DNA of 59,529 nt from Arenimonas sp. (GTDB taxonomy: Bacteria; Pseudomonadota; Alphaproteobacteria; Rhizobiales; Rhizobiaceae): NCBI GenBank assembly GCA_019459145.1, contig JAIBEK010000048.1:1-59529 (forward strand), written 5' to 3'. The notes under the pieces were generated by a model that ran no database searches, was not told the DNA's origin, and worked only from the letters and a program-made list of their open reading frames with translations. Shown here in pieces: positions 17,538 through 27,388 of this stretch (positions within the stretch are counted from its first letter, which is position 1; each line of letters starts with the position of its first letter). Made by a program: the position numbers and the translations under genes.

Positions 17538-18962
17538 TCAGCCCCCGGCACCCCAGGGGCCGTGCGGGATATCGAGCCCGTCGATGCGGTCGAAGCCGTG
17601 GGCGCCGAAGAAGTCGCGCTGTGCCTGGATGAGGTTGGCGGTGCCGCGGGCCTGGCGGTAGGCGTCGAAATAGGAAAGCGCCGAGGACAGAGCCGGAACG
17701 GGGATGCCGGCGGTGACGGCCGCAGCCACGATCCGGCGCAGCGCCGGCAGGCTCTCACCCACCATGGCCGAGAAGGCTGGCGTGACGATCAGGTTGGTGA
17801 CGTCCTGCTTTTCGGTGAACGCCTTGGTGATCTCGTCGAGGAACTGCGAACGGATGATGCAGCCGGCGCGCCAGATGCGGGCAATGGTCGGCATGGGGAG
17901 AGACCAGCCGAATTCGCGCGAGGCCTCCGCCATGACGGCAAAGCCCTGGGCATAGGCGGCGATCTTGGCGGCAAACAGCGCCAGTTCGAGGTCTTTCAGC
18001 AAGGGCGCACCCTCGGCCATGGGGAAGGCGTAGCGTGGCGTGCCGAAAATCGCCTCGGCGGCCTGGCGCTCGGCCTTCATCGACGACAGGCTGCGGGCGG
18101 CGACGGCCGCTTCGATCGCGGTTGCCGGAACGCCCATCTGCTGCGCCTCGATCACCGACCACTTGCCGGTGCCCTTCTGGCCGGCGCGGTCGAGGATCAT
18201 GTCGACCAGCGGCATTCCGGTTTGAGGATCGGCGGTGGCGAGCACCTTCTCGGTGATCTCGATCAGGTAGGAATTGAGCCGGCCGGTGTTCCATTGGCCG
18301 AAGATCGCGCCGATGTCTCCCGCCGACTTGCCGAGCCCATCGCGCAACACGCCGTAGATCTCGGCGATCATCTGCATGTCGGCATATTCGATGCCATTGT
18401 GGATGGTCTTGACGAAATGCCCCGCCCCGCCCTCGCCCAGCCAGGCGCAGCACGGATCGCCTTCGTAGCGGGCGGCGATCGAGGTCAGCACCTTCTCGAC
18501 GCGGGCATAGGATTGCTGGGTGCCGCCGACCATGATCGAGGGACCGTGCCTCGCGCCCTCCTCGCCACCGGAAACACCCATGCCGATGAAGGTGAGCCCG
18601 GTGTCCTTCAGCCGGTCGAAGCGGGCGATGGTATCGCGGAAATTGGCATTGCCGGCATCGATGACGATGTCGCCGCCCGACAGAAGCGGCCTCAGCGCAT
18701 CGATCTGCTGGTCGACCGCCTCGCCGGCCTTGATCATGATGATGATCGGCCGGGGCGGCCGGATGGCAGCGACGAAGGCTTCGATCGTGTCGCAGCCGAC
18801 GATGTTTTCCGCCAGCAATCCGGCCTCGGAAACGAATTCCGCCGTACGCGACGGCGTGCGGTTGAACACCGCGATCCGGCTGCCCTTCTCGGCGATGTTG
18901 AGCGCCAGGTTCGAGCCCATTACGCCAAGGCCGATCAGCCCGATTTCCGCAAGTTCCGTCAT
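17538..18962 (-). CDS. gndA: 6-phosphogluconate dehydrogenase (decarboxylating)
   Basis: 474 residues, the standard length of the dimeric NADP-linked enzyme. Converts 6-phosphogluconate to ribulose 5-phosphate, CO2 and NADPH in the oxidative pentose-phosphate pathway. GLIGLGVMGSNLALN and VFNRTPSR form the NADP site. The active-site block GAGHFVKTIHNGIEYADMQ supplies the catalytic Lys and Glu. The C-terminus interlocks with the partner subunit (HGPWGAGG tail is shortened relative to the usual HTEW form). The start at 18962 has GAGGAA upstream. It is not in an operon with zwf or edd; neighbours are repeats and fixS. Confidence 0.95.
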   Translation of the reverse strand: MTELAEIGLIGLGVMGSNLALNIAEKGSRIAVFNRTPSRTAEFVSEAGLLAENIVGCDTIEAFVAAIRPPRPIIIMIKAGEAVDQQIDALRPLLSGGDIVIDAGNANFRDTIARFDRLKDTGLTFIGMGVSGGEEGARHGPSIMVGGTQQSYARVEKVLTSIAARYEGDPCCAWLGEGGAGHFVKTIHNGIEYADMQMIAEIYGVLRDGLGKSAGDIGAIFGQWNTGRLNSYLIEITEKVLATADPQTGMPLVDMILDRAGQKGTGKWSVIEAQQMGVPATAIEAAVAARSLSSMKAERQAAEAIFGTPRYAFPMAEGAPLLKDLELALFAAKIAAYAQGFAVMAEASREFGWSLPMPTIARIWRAGCIIRSQFLDEITKAFTEKQDVTNLIVTPAFSAMVGESLPALRRIVAAAVTAGIPVPALSSALSYFDAYRQARGTANLIQAQRDFFGAHGFDRIDGLDIPHGPWGAGG

Positions 18963-19067
18963 GTGTTCCTCGTCGCATGGAATGAAAAGAGGAGCATCTT
19001 TTGACACCCTGAACGACCTGCGACAAGCCGCCGGCTCCTGACGGCGGTCAAAATTGCGTGGGAGATA

Positions 19068-19223
19068 TCAATCGCCCGGCTTGTCGTCGTCGTCGGACAG
19101 CACCCGCCAGGCCGCGCCGTCGAGATCCTCGTACTGGCCGCTCTTCAACGACCAGAGGAAGGCGAACAGCCCGAGCCCGCCCAGGAAAAGGGCGATCGGG
19201 ATGAGGTAGATCAGCATGTTCAT
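19068..19223 (-). CDS. ccoS: Cytochrome cbb3 oxidase maturation protein CcoS (FixS)
   Basis: 51 residues, MNMLIYLIPIALFLG... ending in an acidic DDDDKPGD tail. One membrane helix (about 3-24) is followed by the family block SGQYEDLDGAAWRVL. Needed for maturation of the cbb3 oxidase, probably by helping cofactor insertion. Its ATG overlaps the fixI stop codon as ATGA (19220-19223), so translation is coupled. Last gene of fixGHIS. Confidence 0.93.
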   Translation of the reverse strand: MNMLIYLIPIALFLGGLGLFAFLWSLKSGQYEDLDGAAWRVLSDDDDKPGD

Positions 19224-21526
19224 GAGGCAAGCCTTGCGTTCGGCGCGGCAAAGCCGCCGCCCGCCGCCGGCTGACCGATGCCTGCATCCTCCTTCAGCGC
19301 CAGCCGATTGAGTCGCAGCGCATTGACGACGACGATGATCGACGAGGTAGACATGGCGACGGCGGCGATCAGCGGCGTTGCATAGCCGAGAATGGCGATC
19401 GGCACGGCGATGACGTTGTAGCCGATCGCCAGCGCGAAGTTTTCGCGGATAAGGCGGCCGGCGCGGCGCGAGGCTTCGATGGCGAAGGCGACCGAATCGA
19501 GGCTCTGCCGCATGAAGACGAAGTCCGCCGCCTGGCGGCCGATATCGGCGGCCGTCGCCGGCGCGATCGAGACATGGGCGGCGGCAAGCGCGGGGGCATC
19601 GTTGATGCCGTCGCCGACCATCAGCAGTTTGTGGCCTTCGGCCTGCACCCTGGTGCAGAATTCGGCCTTGTCGCGCGGCGCAAGTTCGGCCTTCCAGTTG
19701 CCGATGCCGAGGCGACCGGCGAGCGCGGAGACGACACCGGCGCGGTCACCCGACAGGATGCCGAGCGAGAATCCCTCGCCCTTGAGCCGCGCGACCGCCT
19801 TTTCAGCACCGGGCCGCAGCGTGTCCTCGAACCGGAACGCCTGGAGTTCGCGGCCTTCGAGCGAAAGTACGACCTCGGAATAGCCGTGATCGCCCGCCTC
19901 GCAGGCGGTTTCGGCGCAGGCGAATTTGCGGCTGCCGAGGCGGTAGACGCCCTCGGGACCTTCGGCCTCGATGCCGGCTCCGGGTATTTCCCGAACGGAA
20001 TCGATCATGCGCACCGGAACCGTCGCCGCACGCCATAGGGCCAGCGACAGAGGGTGGCGGGAATGTCGGGCCAGGCCTGCGGCGATCGCAAAGGTCCCGG
20101 CATCAATCGCGGCGGCGTCGATGAGGCGCGGCCTGCCGAGCGTCAGCGTGCCGGTCTTGTCGAAGGCGATCGAATCGATCTCGGCAAGCCGCTCCATGGC
20201 GGAACCGTCCTTGACCATGATGCCGGCCTTGAACAGGCGGCCGGCCGCCACGACCTGCACCACCGGCACGGCAAGACCCAGCGCGCAGGGGCAGGTGATG
20301 ATCAGCACCGCCACGGCCACCAGCAGCGCATGCTTCCAGTCGCCGTCATAGAAGCCCCAGCCGAAAAAGGTGAAAAACGCGGTCAGATGCACGGCGGGCG
20401 CATAATATTGCGCGGCGCGGTCGGCGATCCGGCGATAGCGCGCCCGGCCACCTTCCGCCGCCTCCATCAGGTTGATGACCTCGGCCAGGAAGGAATTCTT
20501 CGCCGTCGCCGTGGCCTCGATGACCAGGGAACCGGTGAGGCTCAATGTCCCCGCCTGGACAGGATCGCCGATGGCGACCTGCTGGGGCGCACTCTCGCCG
20601 TTGATGATCGACACATCCATGTCGCTGGCACCGGTGACGATCATGCCGTCGACCGGGATACGGTCGCCGGCGGCGACCGCGACGCGATCTCCGACGCGTA
20701 CCTCCTCCAATGCCCGGTATTCGCGCGAACCGTCTTCACCCACGACCATGGCGCCGCGCGGTGAAAGCCGCGCCAGACCGCTGATGGCCGAGCGGGCGCG
20801 GTCGCGCATGATATGGTCGAGCGTACGGCCGATCAGCAGGAAAAACAGCAGGGACGCGGTCGCGTCGAAATAGGCATGCTCGCCGTGGTGGATCGTTTCC
20901 CACAGCGAGATGAAATAGGAGAGCGTGATGCCGATGGCGATCGGCACGTCCATGTTGCTGCGGCCGTGTTTCAGGGCGTTCCAGGCCGACTGGTAGAAAA
21001 ACCGCCCGGCATAGATCAGGGCCGGTGCGGCGATCATCGCCGAGATCCAGTGAAACATGTCGCGGGTCGATGCGTCGGCGCCGGACCAGATCGAAACCGA
21101 TAGCAGCATGATGTTGGTCGCGGCAAATCCCGACACGGCGACGGCACGGATCAACTGGTTGCGCAGCGAATCGGAGGCCTCCTCGGCCGCGGTGAACAAA
21201 TGCGATTCATAGCCGGTCGCCGCGATCGCGCGGGCGAACTCGACCGGATCGGTCGCCGCTCCTTCCATCTGGTCCTTCCAGACGACGGAGACGCGCTTGG
21301 TCGACAGGTTGACCCGGGCGCGTTCGACCTCGGGCCGGGCGCGCAGCGCCCGCTCGATTGTGCTGATGCAGGTGCCGCAATGCACGGCGGGAACACTGAG
21401 GTCGGTCTGTAGCAGCCCCTGCCCCAGATCCCGGCTGGCGAGCCTCAACTCTTCCGCCGTCGGAAGGGCGTGGCCCGCACGCTCCATGTCGAGCGCGCCT
21501 TCGGTTCCCGCTGCGCAGCAGCTCAT
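19220..21526 (-). CDS. ccoI: Copper-exporting P1B-type ATPase CcoI (FixI)
   Basis: 768 residues. Moves copper across the inner membrane for cbb3 oxidase assembly. An N-terminal CCAAG stretch precedes a heavy-metal domain with H49-C50-G-T-C53. Membrane helices follow; the transport motif is CPC at residues 412-414. The phosphorylated aspartate is D456 in DKTGT, and GDGINDAPALA is the hinge. This is the CopA2/FixI subgroup, which supplies the oxidase rather than removing excess copper. The start overlaps the fixH stop (ATGA, 21523-21526) and the stop overlaps fixS. Confidence 0.96.
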   Translation of the reverse strand: MSCCAAGTEGALDMERAGHALPTAEELRLASRDLGQGLLQTDLSVPAVHCGTCISTIERALRARPEVERARVNLSTKRVSVVWKDQMEGAATDPVEFARAIAATGYESHLFTAAEEASDSLRNQLIRAVAVSGFAATNIMLLSVSIWSGADASTRDMFHWISAMIAAPALIYAGRFFYQSAWNALKHGRSNMDVPIAIGITLSYFISLWETIHHGEHAYFDATASLLFFLLIGRTLDHIMRDRARSAISGLARLSPRGAMVVGEDGSREYRALEEVRVGDRVAVAAGDRIPVDGMIVTGASDMDVSIINGESAPQQVAIGDPVQAGTLSLTGSLVIEATATAKNSFLAEVINLMEAAEGGRARYRRIADRAAQYYAPAVHLTAFFTFFGWGFYDGDWKHALLVAVAVLIITCPCALGLAVPVVQVVAAGRLFKAGIMVKDGSAMERLAEIDSIAFDKTGTLTLGRPRLIDAAAIDAGTFAIAAGLARHSRHPLSLALWRAATVPVRMIDSVREIPGAGIEAEGPEGVYRLGSRKFACAETACEAGDHGYSEVVLSLEGRELQAFRFEDTLRPGAEKAVARLKGEGFSLGILSGDRAGVVSALAGRLGIGNWKAELAPRDKAEFCTRVQAEGHKLLMVGDGINDAPALAAAHVSIAPATAADIGRQAADFVFMRQSLDSVAFAIEASRRAGRLIRENFALAIGYNVIAVPIAILGYATPLIAAVAMSTSSIIVVVNALRLNRLALKEDAGIGQPAAGGGFAAPNARLAS

Positions 21527-22020
21527 TTCGCCTCTCCCGTCACGGCGATACGATTGGCTTCGTGCATGATGGTCTCACCGTCCTTGACGGCGATGATCTC
21601 GACGATCCAGTGACCGGGAAGGACGGGATGAGACGCTTCGTAGAGGCCTTCGCCGGCCGGCTTCAGCTCGGTAACGAAATCCTGATGCTCGCCGACCGGC
21701 CGCTTGAAGTGGGCGGTCACCTTGTCGGCCAGCACCGGTTTGTCGCCCGGCAAGGCGAGACCATAACGGATGCCGTCTTGTCTGACCTCGAGCGTACCCT
21801 TGATGCCGGTCGACAGCATGGCGCGGATGCCGGCCGCCTTGCCGTTGAATTCCTGGCTGGCGATATAGGTGTTCTTCACCACCAGCCCGCTCCAGGTCGA
21901 GGTCGCGAGATAGGCCATGGTGAAGTTGACGGTGATGATCGTTCCGAAGAACAACAGCATCGCCCCCAGCATGTGCCAACCGGTGAAGACGAAGGACGGC
22001 TTCTCGCTCTGCATGGTCAT
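21523..22020 (-). CDS. fixH: FixH family protein
   Basis: 165 residues: a short cytosolic start, one membrane helix (about 14-38) and a periplasmic beta-sandwich domain. Conserved elements include FTGWHMLG near the start and SGLVVKNTYIASQEFN after the helix. Required for cbb3 oxidase assembly together with FixG, FixI and FixS, though its exact role is not settled. Starts overlapping the fixG stop (ATGA, 22017-22020). Confidence 0.93.
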   Translation of the reverse strand: MTMQSEKPSFVFTGWHMLGAMLLFFGTIITVNFTMAYLATSTWSGLVVKNTYIASQEFNGKAAGIRAMLSTGIKGTLEVRQDGIRYGLALPGDKPVLADKVTAHFKRPVGEHQDFVTELKPAGEGLYEASHPVLPGHWIVEIIAVKDGETIMHEANRIAVTGEAK

Positions 22021-23603
22021 TTCCTTGCTCCCGGGCCGAAGAAGACGGCGTCATAGGTGTCCTGCTCGTCACCACCTTCGTCCTTGACGACGAATTCGAA
22101 GTCCTCGGCCTGGTTCTCCAGCCGGCCCGCCGGAAGGGTAACGAAGACCTTGAGGGTGGTCGCCTGATCCGGCTCGGCCGGGACCGAGAACGAGCGGACC
22201 TGTTCATCCGTCACACCATTCACCTTCATCGTCGCATCCGGCAAGCCATCGAGCGACACGCTGATAGTGCGCGGTTGCGGGATCATGTTCAAGATGCGGA
22301 CGGTGTAGCCATTGCGAATGGAACCATCGGACTCCAGCACATATTGCGGATTGCGATCGTGTAGGACGTTGACCTCGAGCCGGTCGCGGCTGAGCAGCGC
22401 CATCAGCAGGCCGACACCGACCGCGCTCCAGACGCCCATGTAAAGCAGCGTGCGCGGGCGGAAGATGATCTTCCAGTCGAAGTGCCGAATGGCATCGATG
22501 AAGTTGCCGTTGGCGTCACGCACCTTGTGCGGATCGATCGGCGTGGTGCCACCGGCGGTGGCGAGCGCCATATTGCCCTGGTACTCGTCGAGCGTCGCAT
22601 AGGCGATCAGACCGCGTGGCTTGCCGATCTTGTCCATGACGCTGTCGCAGGCGTCGATGCACAGGGCGCAGGTGATACATTCGAGCTGCTGACCGTCGCG
22701 GATGTCGATGCCCATCGGACAGACCGCCACGCAGGCATTGCAATCGACGCAATCACCGACGGCAAGGCCCGCAGCCGCCGCCTTCTTCGACCCGCGGGTG
22801 CGCGGCTCGCCTCGCCAGTCGTTATACGTGACGACCAGCGAATTCTCGTCCAGCATGGCCGCCTGGATGCGCGGCCAGGGGCACATGTAGACGCACACCT
22901 GCTCGCGCATCAGACCGCCGAAGACATAGGTCGTGGCCGTGAGCACGGCGACGGTGATGTAGGCGACAGGCTGCGCATAGCCTGTAGCAAAGTCGACCGC
23001 CAGGGTCGGTGCGTCGGCAAAATAGAAGATCCAGGCGCCACCGGTAGCGACCGCGATCGCCAGCCATATGGCGTGCTTGGAAACGCGCTTGGCGATCTTG
23101 TCGAAGGTCCAGGGTGCGGTCTCCAGCTTCATCCGGGCGTTGCGATCACCCTCGATGGCGCGTTCCACCACCAGGAAGAGATCGACCCAGACCGTCTGCG
23201 GACAGGTATAGCCGCACCACGCACGGCCGACGGCAGAGGTGATGAGAAACAGGCCGAATCCGGCCATGACCAGCAGCCCGGCGACGAAGAAGAACTCCTG
23301 CGGCCAGATTTCGATGAAGAAGAAGTAGAAGCGCCGGTGGGCGAGATCGATCAGCACCGCCTGGTCGGGAGCATAGGGTCCGCGATCCCAGCGCAACCAC
23401 GGCGTCAGGTAATAGATACCGAGCGTGACCAGCATGACCAGCCATTTGAACTGGCGAAAGCGCCCCTCGGCCCGTTTTGGAAAAATCTTCTTGCGCGCCT
23501 CGTAGAGCGGGCGGCGCACCTTCGCCGACATGACCGGTTCGGCCTCGTGGCGCTCGACTTCGGCGGGTTCGCCCGCCCTGTTGTTCTCAGATTGAAGATT
23601 CAT
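22017..23603 (-). CDS. ccoG: Cytochrome c oxidase accessory protein CcoG (FixG)
   Basis: 528 residues. A polyferredoxin-type membrane protein proposed to reduce or handle copper during cbb3 assembly. Several N-terminal and central helices include GRAWCGYTCPQTVW and REQVCVYMCPWPR, each carrying CxxxC. Two ferredoxin-like clusters follow (CVDCNACVAVCPMGID and CITCALCIDACD). The periplasmic C-terminus is an Ig-like domain (about 410-520). GAGGT lies eight bases before the ATG. First gene of fixGHIS, with an FNR/FixK box 53 bases upstream. Confidence 0.96.
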   Translation of the reverse strand: MNLQSENNRAGEPAEVERHEAEPVMSAKVRRPLYEARKKIFPKRAEGRFRQFKWLVMLVTLGIYYLTPWLRWDRGPYAPDQAVLIDLAHRRFYFFFIEIWPQEFFFVAGLLVMAGFGLFLITSAVGRAWCGYTCPQTVWVDLFLVVERAIEGDRNARMKLETAPWTFDKIAKRVSKHAIWLAIAVATGGAWIFYFADAPTLAVDFATGYAQPVAYITVAVLTATTYVFGGLMREQVCVYMCPWPRIQAAMLDENSLVVTYNDWRGEPRTRGSKKAAAAGLAVGDCVDCNACVAVCPMGIDIRDGQQLECITCALCIDACDSVMDKIGKPRGLIAYATLDEYQGNMALATAGGTTPIDPHKVRDANGNFIDAIRHFDWKIIFRPRTLLYMGVWSAVGVGLLMALLSRDRLEVNVLHDRNPQYVLESDGSIRNGYTVRILNMIPQPRTISVSLDGLPDATMKVNGVTDEQVRSFSVPAEPDQATTLKVFVTLPAGRLENQAEDFEFVVKDEGGDEQDTYDAVFFGPGARK

Positions 23604-23655
23604 CGATGGACCTCTATTCCTAGGGCTCTTCTCCCATGCGCCACCCTACCCTACC

Positions 23656-23669
23656 TTGACTTATATCAA
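23656..23669. promoter_or_regulatory. FNR/FixK-type box upstream of fixG
   Basis: TTGACTTATATCAA matches the TTGAT-N4-ATCAA consensus with one change. Its centre is at 23662.5. If it acts at the usual -41.5 position, transcription would start near 23621, 18 bases before the fixG ATG and just ahead of its ribosome site. Confidence 0.8.
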
Positions 23670-23774
23670 GCAGCGGCGAAGCGTCGCAATGCGAACTATT
23701 CGCATGAGAAATCACGAATTGCAGGCCATTTCGGGCCGATCGGCAGGATTCCGGAAAGCGCTTCGCCCCGAAAC

Positions 23775-23804
23775 AAAAGACCACGCCTGCCGGCGTGGTC
23801 TTTT
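23775..23804 (-). terminator. Intrinsic terminator after fixNOQP
   Basis: A perfect 13-bp stem, AAAAGACCACGCC pairing with GGCGTGGTCTTTT, with a 4-base loop. Read leftward from fixP it ends in a T-rich tail (TCTTTTGTTT). It lies 60 bases past the fixP stop and separates the two oxidase operons. Confidence 0.88.
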
Positions 23805-23864
23805 GCGGCAAATCGCCAGGCGGTCGAAGGGCGGCGGCCCCAAAAGGCCGTCGCCCGGATCGCG

Positions 23865-24728
23865 TTATTCGCCGCCGCCGAGCGAGTGAACGTAGACGGC
23901 AAGTTGCTTGACGGTCGCATCGCCGAGACGAGCGCCCCAAGCGGGCATAACGCCATGCTTGGGACCCGCGACCTGCTGGGCAATGCCGGCCTCGTCGCCC
24001 ACCCTCAGCCAGATGGCATCGGCGAGATTCGGCGCACCGAAATCGCGACCGCCCTTGGCGTCTTCGCCATGGCAGGAGGCGCAGTTTTCGGCGAACACGG
24101 TCTTGCCGGGTTCGACCATGGCGGCATCGGCCGGCGTACCCGTCAGGCTGACGACATAAGCCGCAACCTGCTTGATCTGCTCGGCATCCAGAATGTCGGC
24201 GAAGGCCGGCATTTCGGAGACGCGCGTATCGGCATCACCTTCGTAGCGAATGCCATGGGCGAGCGTGGTCTGGATCGATTCGAGATCGCCGCCCCACAGC
24301 CAGTCGTCGTCGTTGAGGTTCGGATAGCCGACACCGCCCTGCGCGCCAGAGCCATGGCACGGCGAGCAGTTGACCTTGAAGGCGGCCGCACCGCCGGCCG
24401 TGGCGAACTGCGCCAAAGCCGGGTCAGCGACGATCTCGGCCAGTGGCATGGCCGCGATCTTCTCGAGATAGACCGACTGGGCCGCCTGAGCGCCGGTCAT
24501 TTCGGCGGCCAGATCGGCGCGGCTGGAGTAGCCGAGCAAGCCCTTGGTGTTTTCCTTGAGCAGCGGCCAGGCCGGATAGGCGATCGAGTAGCCGATCGCC
24601 CAGACGATGGTCATGTAGAAGGTCCACACCCACCAGCGCGGCATCGGATTGTTGAGTTCGCGGATACCGTCCCACTCATGGCCAGTGGTTTCGACGCCAC
24701 TTATTTCGTCAATATGTTTCTCAGACAT
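23865..24728 (-). CDS. ccoP: cbb3-type cytochrome c oxidase diheme subunit III, CcoP (FixP)
   Basis: 287 residues. Carries electrons from the bc1 complex or soluble cytochrome c to the oxidase core. One membrane helix (about 30-52) anchors it. Two periplasmic cytochrome-c domains follow, with CSPCH and CASCH haem sites and distal methionines in EMPAF and VMPAWG. Length is standard. It starts three bases after the fixQ stop. Confidence 0.96.
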   Translation of the reverse strand: MSEKHIDEISGVETTGHEWDGIRELNNPMPRWWVWTFYMTIVWAIGYSIAYPAWPLLKENTKGLLGYSSRADLAAEMTGAQAAQSVYLEKIAAMPLAEIVADPALAQFATAGGAAAFKVNCSPCHGSGAQGGVGYPNLNDDDWLWGGDLESIQTTLAHGIRYEGDADTRVSEMPAFADILDAEQIKQVAAYVVSLTGTPADAAMVEPGKTVFAENCASCHGEDAKGGRDFGAPNLADAIWLRVGDEAGIAQQVAGPKHGVMPAWGARLGDATVKQLAVYVHSLGGGE

Positions 24729-24731
24729 CTC

Positions 24732-24884
24732 TTAGTCCTCCTTGAGGGGGATGCTTGCCGCTTCATCGGCGGATTTCTTGCCGCCGGGCCGGAAGGTGAA
24801 GACGATGACGCCGACGAAGAACAGTGCCATCGCCAGCAGGCCCCAACTGTCCGCGAAGTGACGCATGGCCGTATAGGTTTCCAT
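24732..24884 (-). CDS. ccoQ: cbb3-type oxidase subunit IV, CcoQ (FixQ)
   Basis: 50 residues beginning METYTAMRHFADSWGLL, with one membrane helix (about 12-32) followed by the conserved F-R-P-G-x-K segment and an acidic tail. Stabilises the assembled oxidase. GGAGGGA precedes the ATG. It lies between fixO and fixP, the canonical order. Confidence 0.94.
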   Translation of the reverse strand: METYTAMRHFADSWGLLAMALFFVGVIVFTFRPGGKKSADEAASIPLKED

Positions 24885-24896
24885 GTTCGTCCCTCC

Positions 24897-25628
24897 TCAG
24901 CGATAGCCGGTGGCGTCGTCATAGGTGGTGAAATCGACCAGCGTGCCGAGCATCTGGAGATAGGCGACGAGTGCGTCCATCTCCGTCAGTGCGGCGGGAT
25001 TGCCGTCGAAGTCGCCGACCTTGGCCTTCGGATAGCGAGCCAGCAGGCCCTCCGTGTCCGCGTTCGGATCGGCCTGGGCGGCAAGGTCCGCCTCGGCATT
25101 TTCCAGCATCTCGTCGCTATAGGGCACGCCAACGGTGCGATTGGCCTTAAGCTCCATCGTGACGTTGGAGATCTTCAGCGGCGTGGTCTTCAAGAAAGCG
25201 TAGCTCGGCATGATCGATTCCGGCACGACGTCGCGCGGCTCGGTCAGGTGCTGGACGTGCCACTCGTTCGAATAGCGATCGCCGACACGGGCCAGGTCCG
25301 GGCCCGTGCGCTTCGAACCCCACTGGAACGGATGATCGTACATCGATTCCGCAGCCAGCGAATAGTGACCGTAGCGCTCCACTTCGTCGCGGAACGGTCG
25401 GATCATCTGGCTGTGACAGACGTAGCATCCCTCGCGGATGTAGATGTTACGGCCGGCCAGCTCGAGCGGCGCGTAGGGTCGCATGCCCTCTACCTTCTCG
25501 ATGGTGTTCTCGAGGTAGAAGAGCGGTGCGATTTCCACGATGCCGCCGATCGAGACGACCAGCAGGGAGCCGAGGAAGAGAAGGCTGGAGTTCTTCTCGA
25601 GGATTTGGTGTTTATCAAGAATAGACAT
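24897..25628 (-). CDS. ccoO: cbb3-type cytochrome c oxidase monoheme subunit II, CcoO (FixO)
   Basis: 243 residues with an N-terminal membrane helix (about 15-35) and a periplasmic monohaem domain. The haem site is [12 protein letters not shown]; the axial methionine is likely in [11 protein letters not shown] at 25628 (MSILDKHQ) is chosen over an in-frame GTG upstream because it matches the family start. It follows fixN by 14 bases. Confidence 0.96.
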   Translation of the reverse strand: MSILDKHQILEKNSSLLFLGSLLVVSIGGIVEIAPLFYLENTIEKVEGMRPYAPLELAGRNIYIREGCYVCHSQMIRPFRDEVERYGHYSLAAESMYDHPFQWGSKRTGPDLARVGDRYSNEWHVQHLTEPRDVVPESIMPSYAFLKTTPLKISNVTMELKANRTVGVPYSDEMLENAEADLAAQADPNADTEGLLARYPKAKVGDFDGNPAALTEMDALVAYLQMLGTLVDFTTYDDATGYR

Positions 25629-25642
25629 GGATAGCCTTCCTC

Positions 25643-27271
25643 TCATTCAGCCGGCTGGACGGCGGCGGGGGCGACGGAGCCGGGGATCGGCGATTCCTGA
25701 CGCTCGTAGCCGAGGATCGTCATGAGCACGTTGTAGGCCATGATGATGCCACCGACGAGGTACATGGCACCGCCGACGGCGCGCAGCACGTAGTACGGGT
25801 ACATGGCAGCGACCGACTCGGCGAACGAATAGACCAGGAAGCCCTGCTCGTCGTATTCGCGCCACATCAGACCCTGCTGGATGCCGGCGACCCACAGAAC
25901 AGCCGCGTAAACGACGATGCCGAGGGTTGCGAGCCAGAAGTGCCAGTTGACCATGCGCATCGAGTAGAGCCGGTTGCGGTTCCACAGCTTCGGCGTCAGG
26001 TAGTAGACGGCACCGAAGGTGATCATGCCGACCCAGCCGAGAGCGCCGGAATGGACGTGACCGATCGTCCAGTCGGTGTAGTGGCTGAGCGAGTTGACGG
26101 CCTTGATCGACATCATCGGGCCTTCGAAGGTCGACATGCCGTAGAAGGCGATGGCGATGACCATCATGCGCACGATCGGGTCGGTGCGGATCTTGTCCCA
26201 GGCGCCCGAGAGCGTCATCAGACCGTTGATCATACCGCCCCAGGAGGGCATCCACAGCATGATGGAGAAGACCATGCCGAGCGTCTGGGCCCAGTCCGGC
26301 AGAGCCGTGTAGTGCAGGTGGTGCGGGCCGGCCCAGATGTACATGAAGATCAGGGCCCAGAAGTGGATGATCGACAGGCGGTAGGAATAGACCGGGCGAC
26401 CGGCCTGCTTCGGCACGAAATAGTACATCATGCCGAGGAAGCCGGCGGTCAGGAAGAAGCCCACCGCGTTATGGCCGTACCACCACTGGGTCAGCGCGTC
26501 CTGGACACCGGAGAAGGCCGAATAGCTCTTCACGCCGAGGAACGAGACAGGGATCGCCAGGTTGTTGACGATATGCAGCATGGCGATGGTGACGATGAAC
26601 GACAGGTAGAACCAGTTGGCCACATAGATGTGGCTCTCCCGCCGGGTCATGATCGTGCCGAGGAAGCTGATCAGATAGGCGACCCAGACGATGGTGAGCC
26701 AGATGTCGACATACCATTCCGGTTCGGCATATTCGCGGCTCTGGGTGATGCCGAGAAGATAGCCGGTCGCCGCCATGACGATGAACAGCTGATAGCCCCA
26801 GAAGACGAACCAGCCGAGCGAACCGCCGAACAGCCGCTGGCGCGAGGTGCGCTGCACGACATAGAAGGAGGTGGCGATCAGCGCATTGCCGCCGAAGGCG
26901 AAAATGACGGCCGAAGTGTGCAGCGGACGCATCCGGCCGAAGTTGAACCACGGCTCGAGGTTGAGATCCGGGAAGGCCAATTGCAGGGCCACCACGACGC
27001 CGACGAGGAAGCCGACGACGCCCCAGAAGACCGTGGCGATCACGCCGTACTTGACGACCTCGTCAAAGTATTCCGACTTGATCTGTGCGGTGGTCTTGAC
27101 GTTGGCCGGTGCGAACTTCATGCGGCGAAGCATGACGATGGTGCCGGCGGCCAGCACGAAGAACGCGACCCACATGTGAGCCGCGAACAGGCTGTCGTGG
27201 GCAAAGGCGACCCCGAGCAGCGCGGCGAAGGCAAGAACTGCCATCACCATTGTTTCTAACGTGTAATTCAT
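25643..27271 (-). CDS. ccoN: cbb3-type cytochrome c oxidase catalytic subunit I, CcoN (FixN)
   Basis: 542 residues, about 12 membrane helices. Reduces oxygen to water at very low oxygen and pumps protons. CuB and haem ligands are visible: H in [11 protein letters not shown], the HH pair in [12 protein letters not shown], and HVH in [11 protein letters not shown]. The His of [18 protein letters not shown] ligates low-spin haem b. The start at 27271 (MNYTLETM) has GGGGGAT upstream; a longer in-frame extension is not supported. First gene of fixNOQP, with a perfect FNR/FixK box 104 bases upstream. Confidence 0.97.
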   Translation of the reverse strand: MNYTLETMVMAVLAFAALLGVAFAHDSLFAAHMWVAFFVLAAGTIVMLRRMKFAPANVKTTAQIKSEYFDEVVKYGVIATVFWGVVGFLVGVVVALQLAFPDLNLEPWFNFGRMRPLHTSAVIFAFGGNALIATSFYVVQRTSRQRLFGGSLGWFVFWGYQLFIVMAATGYLLGITQSREYAEPEWYVDIWLTIVWVAYLISFLGTIMTRRESHIYVANWFYLSFIVTIAMLHIVNNLAIPVSFLGVKSYSAFSGVQDALTQWWYGHNAVGFFLTAGFLGMMYYFVPKQAGRPVYSYRLSIIHFWALIFMYIWAGPHHLHYTALPDWAQTLGMVFSIMLWMPSWGGMINGLMTLSGAWDKIRTDPIVRMMVIAIAFYGMSTFEGPMMSIKAVNSLSHYTDWTIGHVHSGALGWVGMITFGAVYYLTPKLWNRNRLYSMRMVNWHFWLATLGIVVYAAVLWVAGIQQGLMWREYDEQGFLVYSFAESVAAMYPYYVLRAVGGAMYLVGGIIMAYNVLMTILGYERQESPIPGSVAPAAVQPAE

Positions 27272-27374
27272 TGTTGGTATCCCCCAACGCTTGCTGATCA
27301 TTTCACGAACGGAAACCCCGCAGGGATTCCCTCCGCCTCGTGTGCAGAGTTCGCATTCCGCCCGACAATCCACC

Positions 27375-27388
27375 TTGATCCAAATCAA
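27375..27388. promoter_or_regulatory. FNR/FixK-type box between fixN and the hemerythrin gene
   Basis: TTGATCCAAATCAA is a perfect TTGAT-N4-ATCAA palindrome. Being symmetrical and between divergent genes, it could serve both: predicted starts near 27340 (fixN, 69-base leader) and 27423 (hemerythrin gene, 135-base leader). FnrN, encoded at 36.3 kb, is the obvious regulator. Confidence 0.9.

Noticed and set aside
19029..19054. CCGCCG/CGGCGG hairpin after fixS as a terminator
   Set aside because: Loop is long and no T-run follows in the leftward direction; left unannotated.
23656..23889. A 77-codon plus-strand frame between the two oxidase operons
   Set aside because: It runs through the FNR box and the intrinsic terminator and into the end of fixP; no ribosome site.
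22482..25634. A very long open frame on the plus strand (over 1,000 codons) antisense to fixG-fixO
   Set aside because: It is the mirror of GC-rich codons in well-recognised fix genes on the other strand, crosses a terminator and several operon boundaries, and resembles no family.
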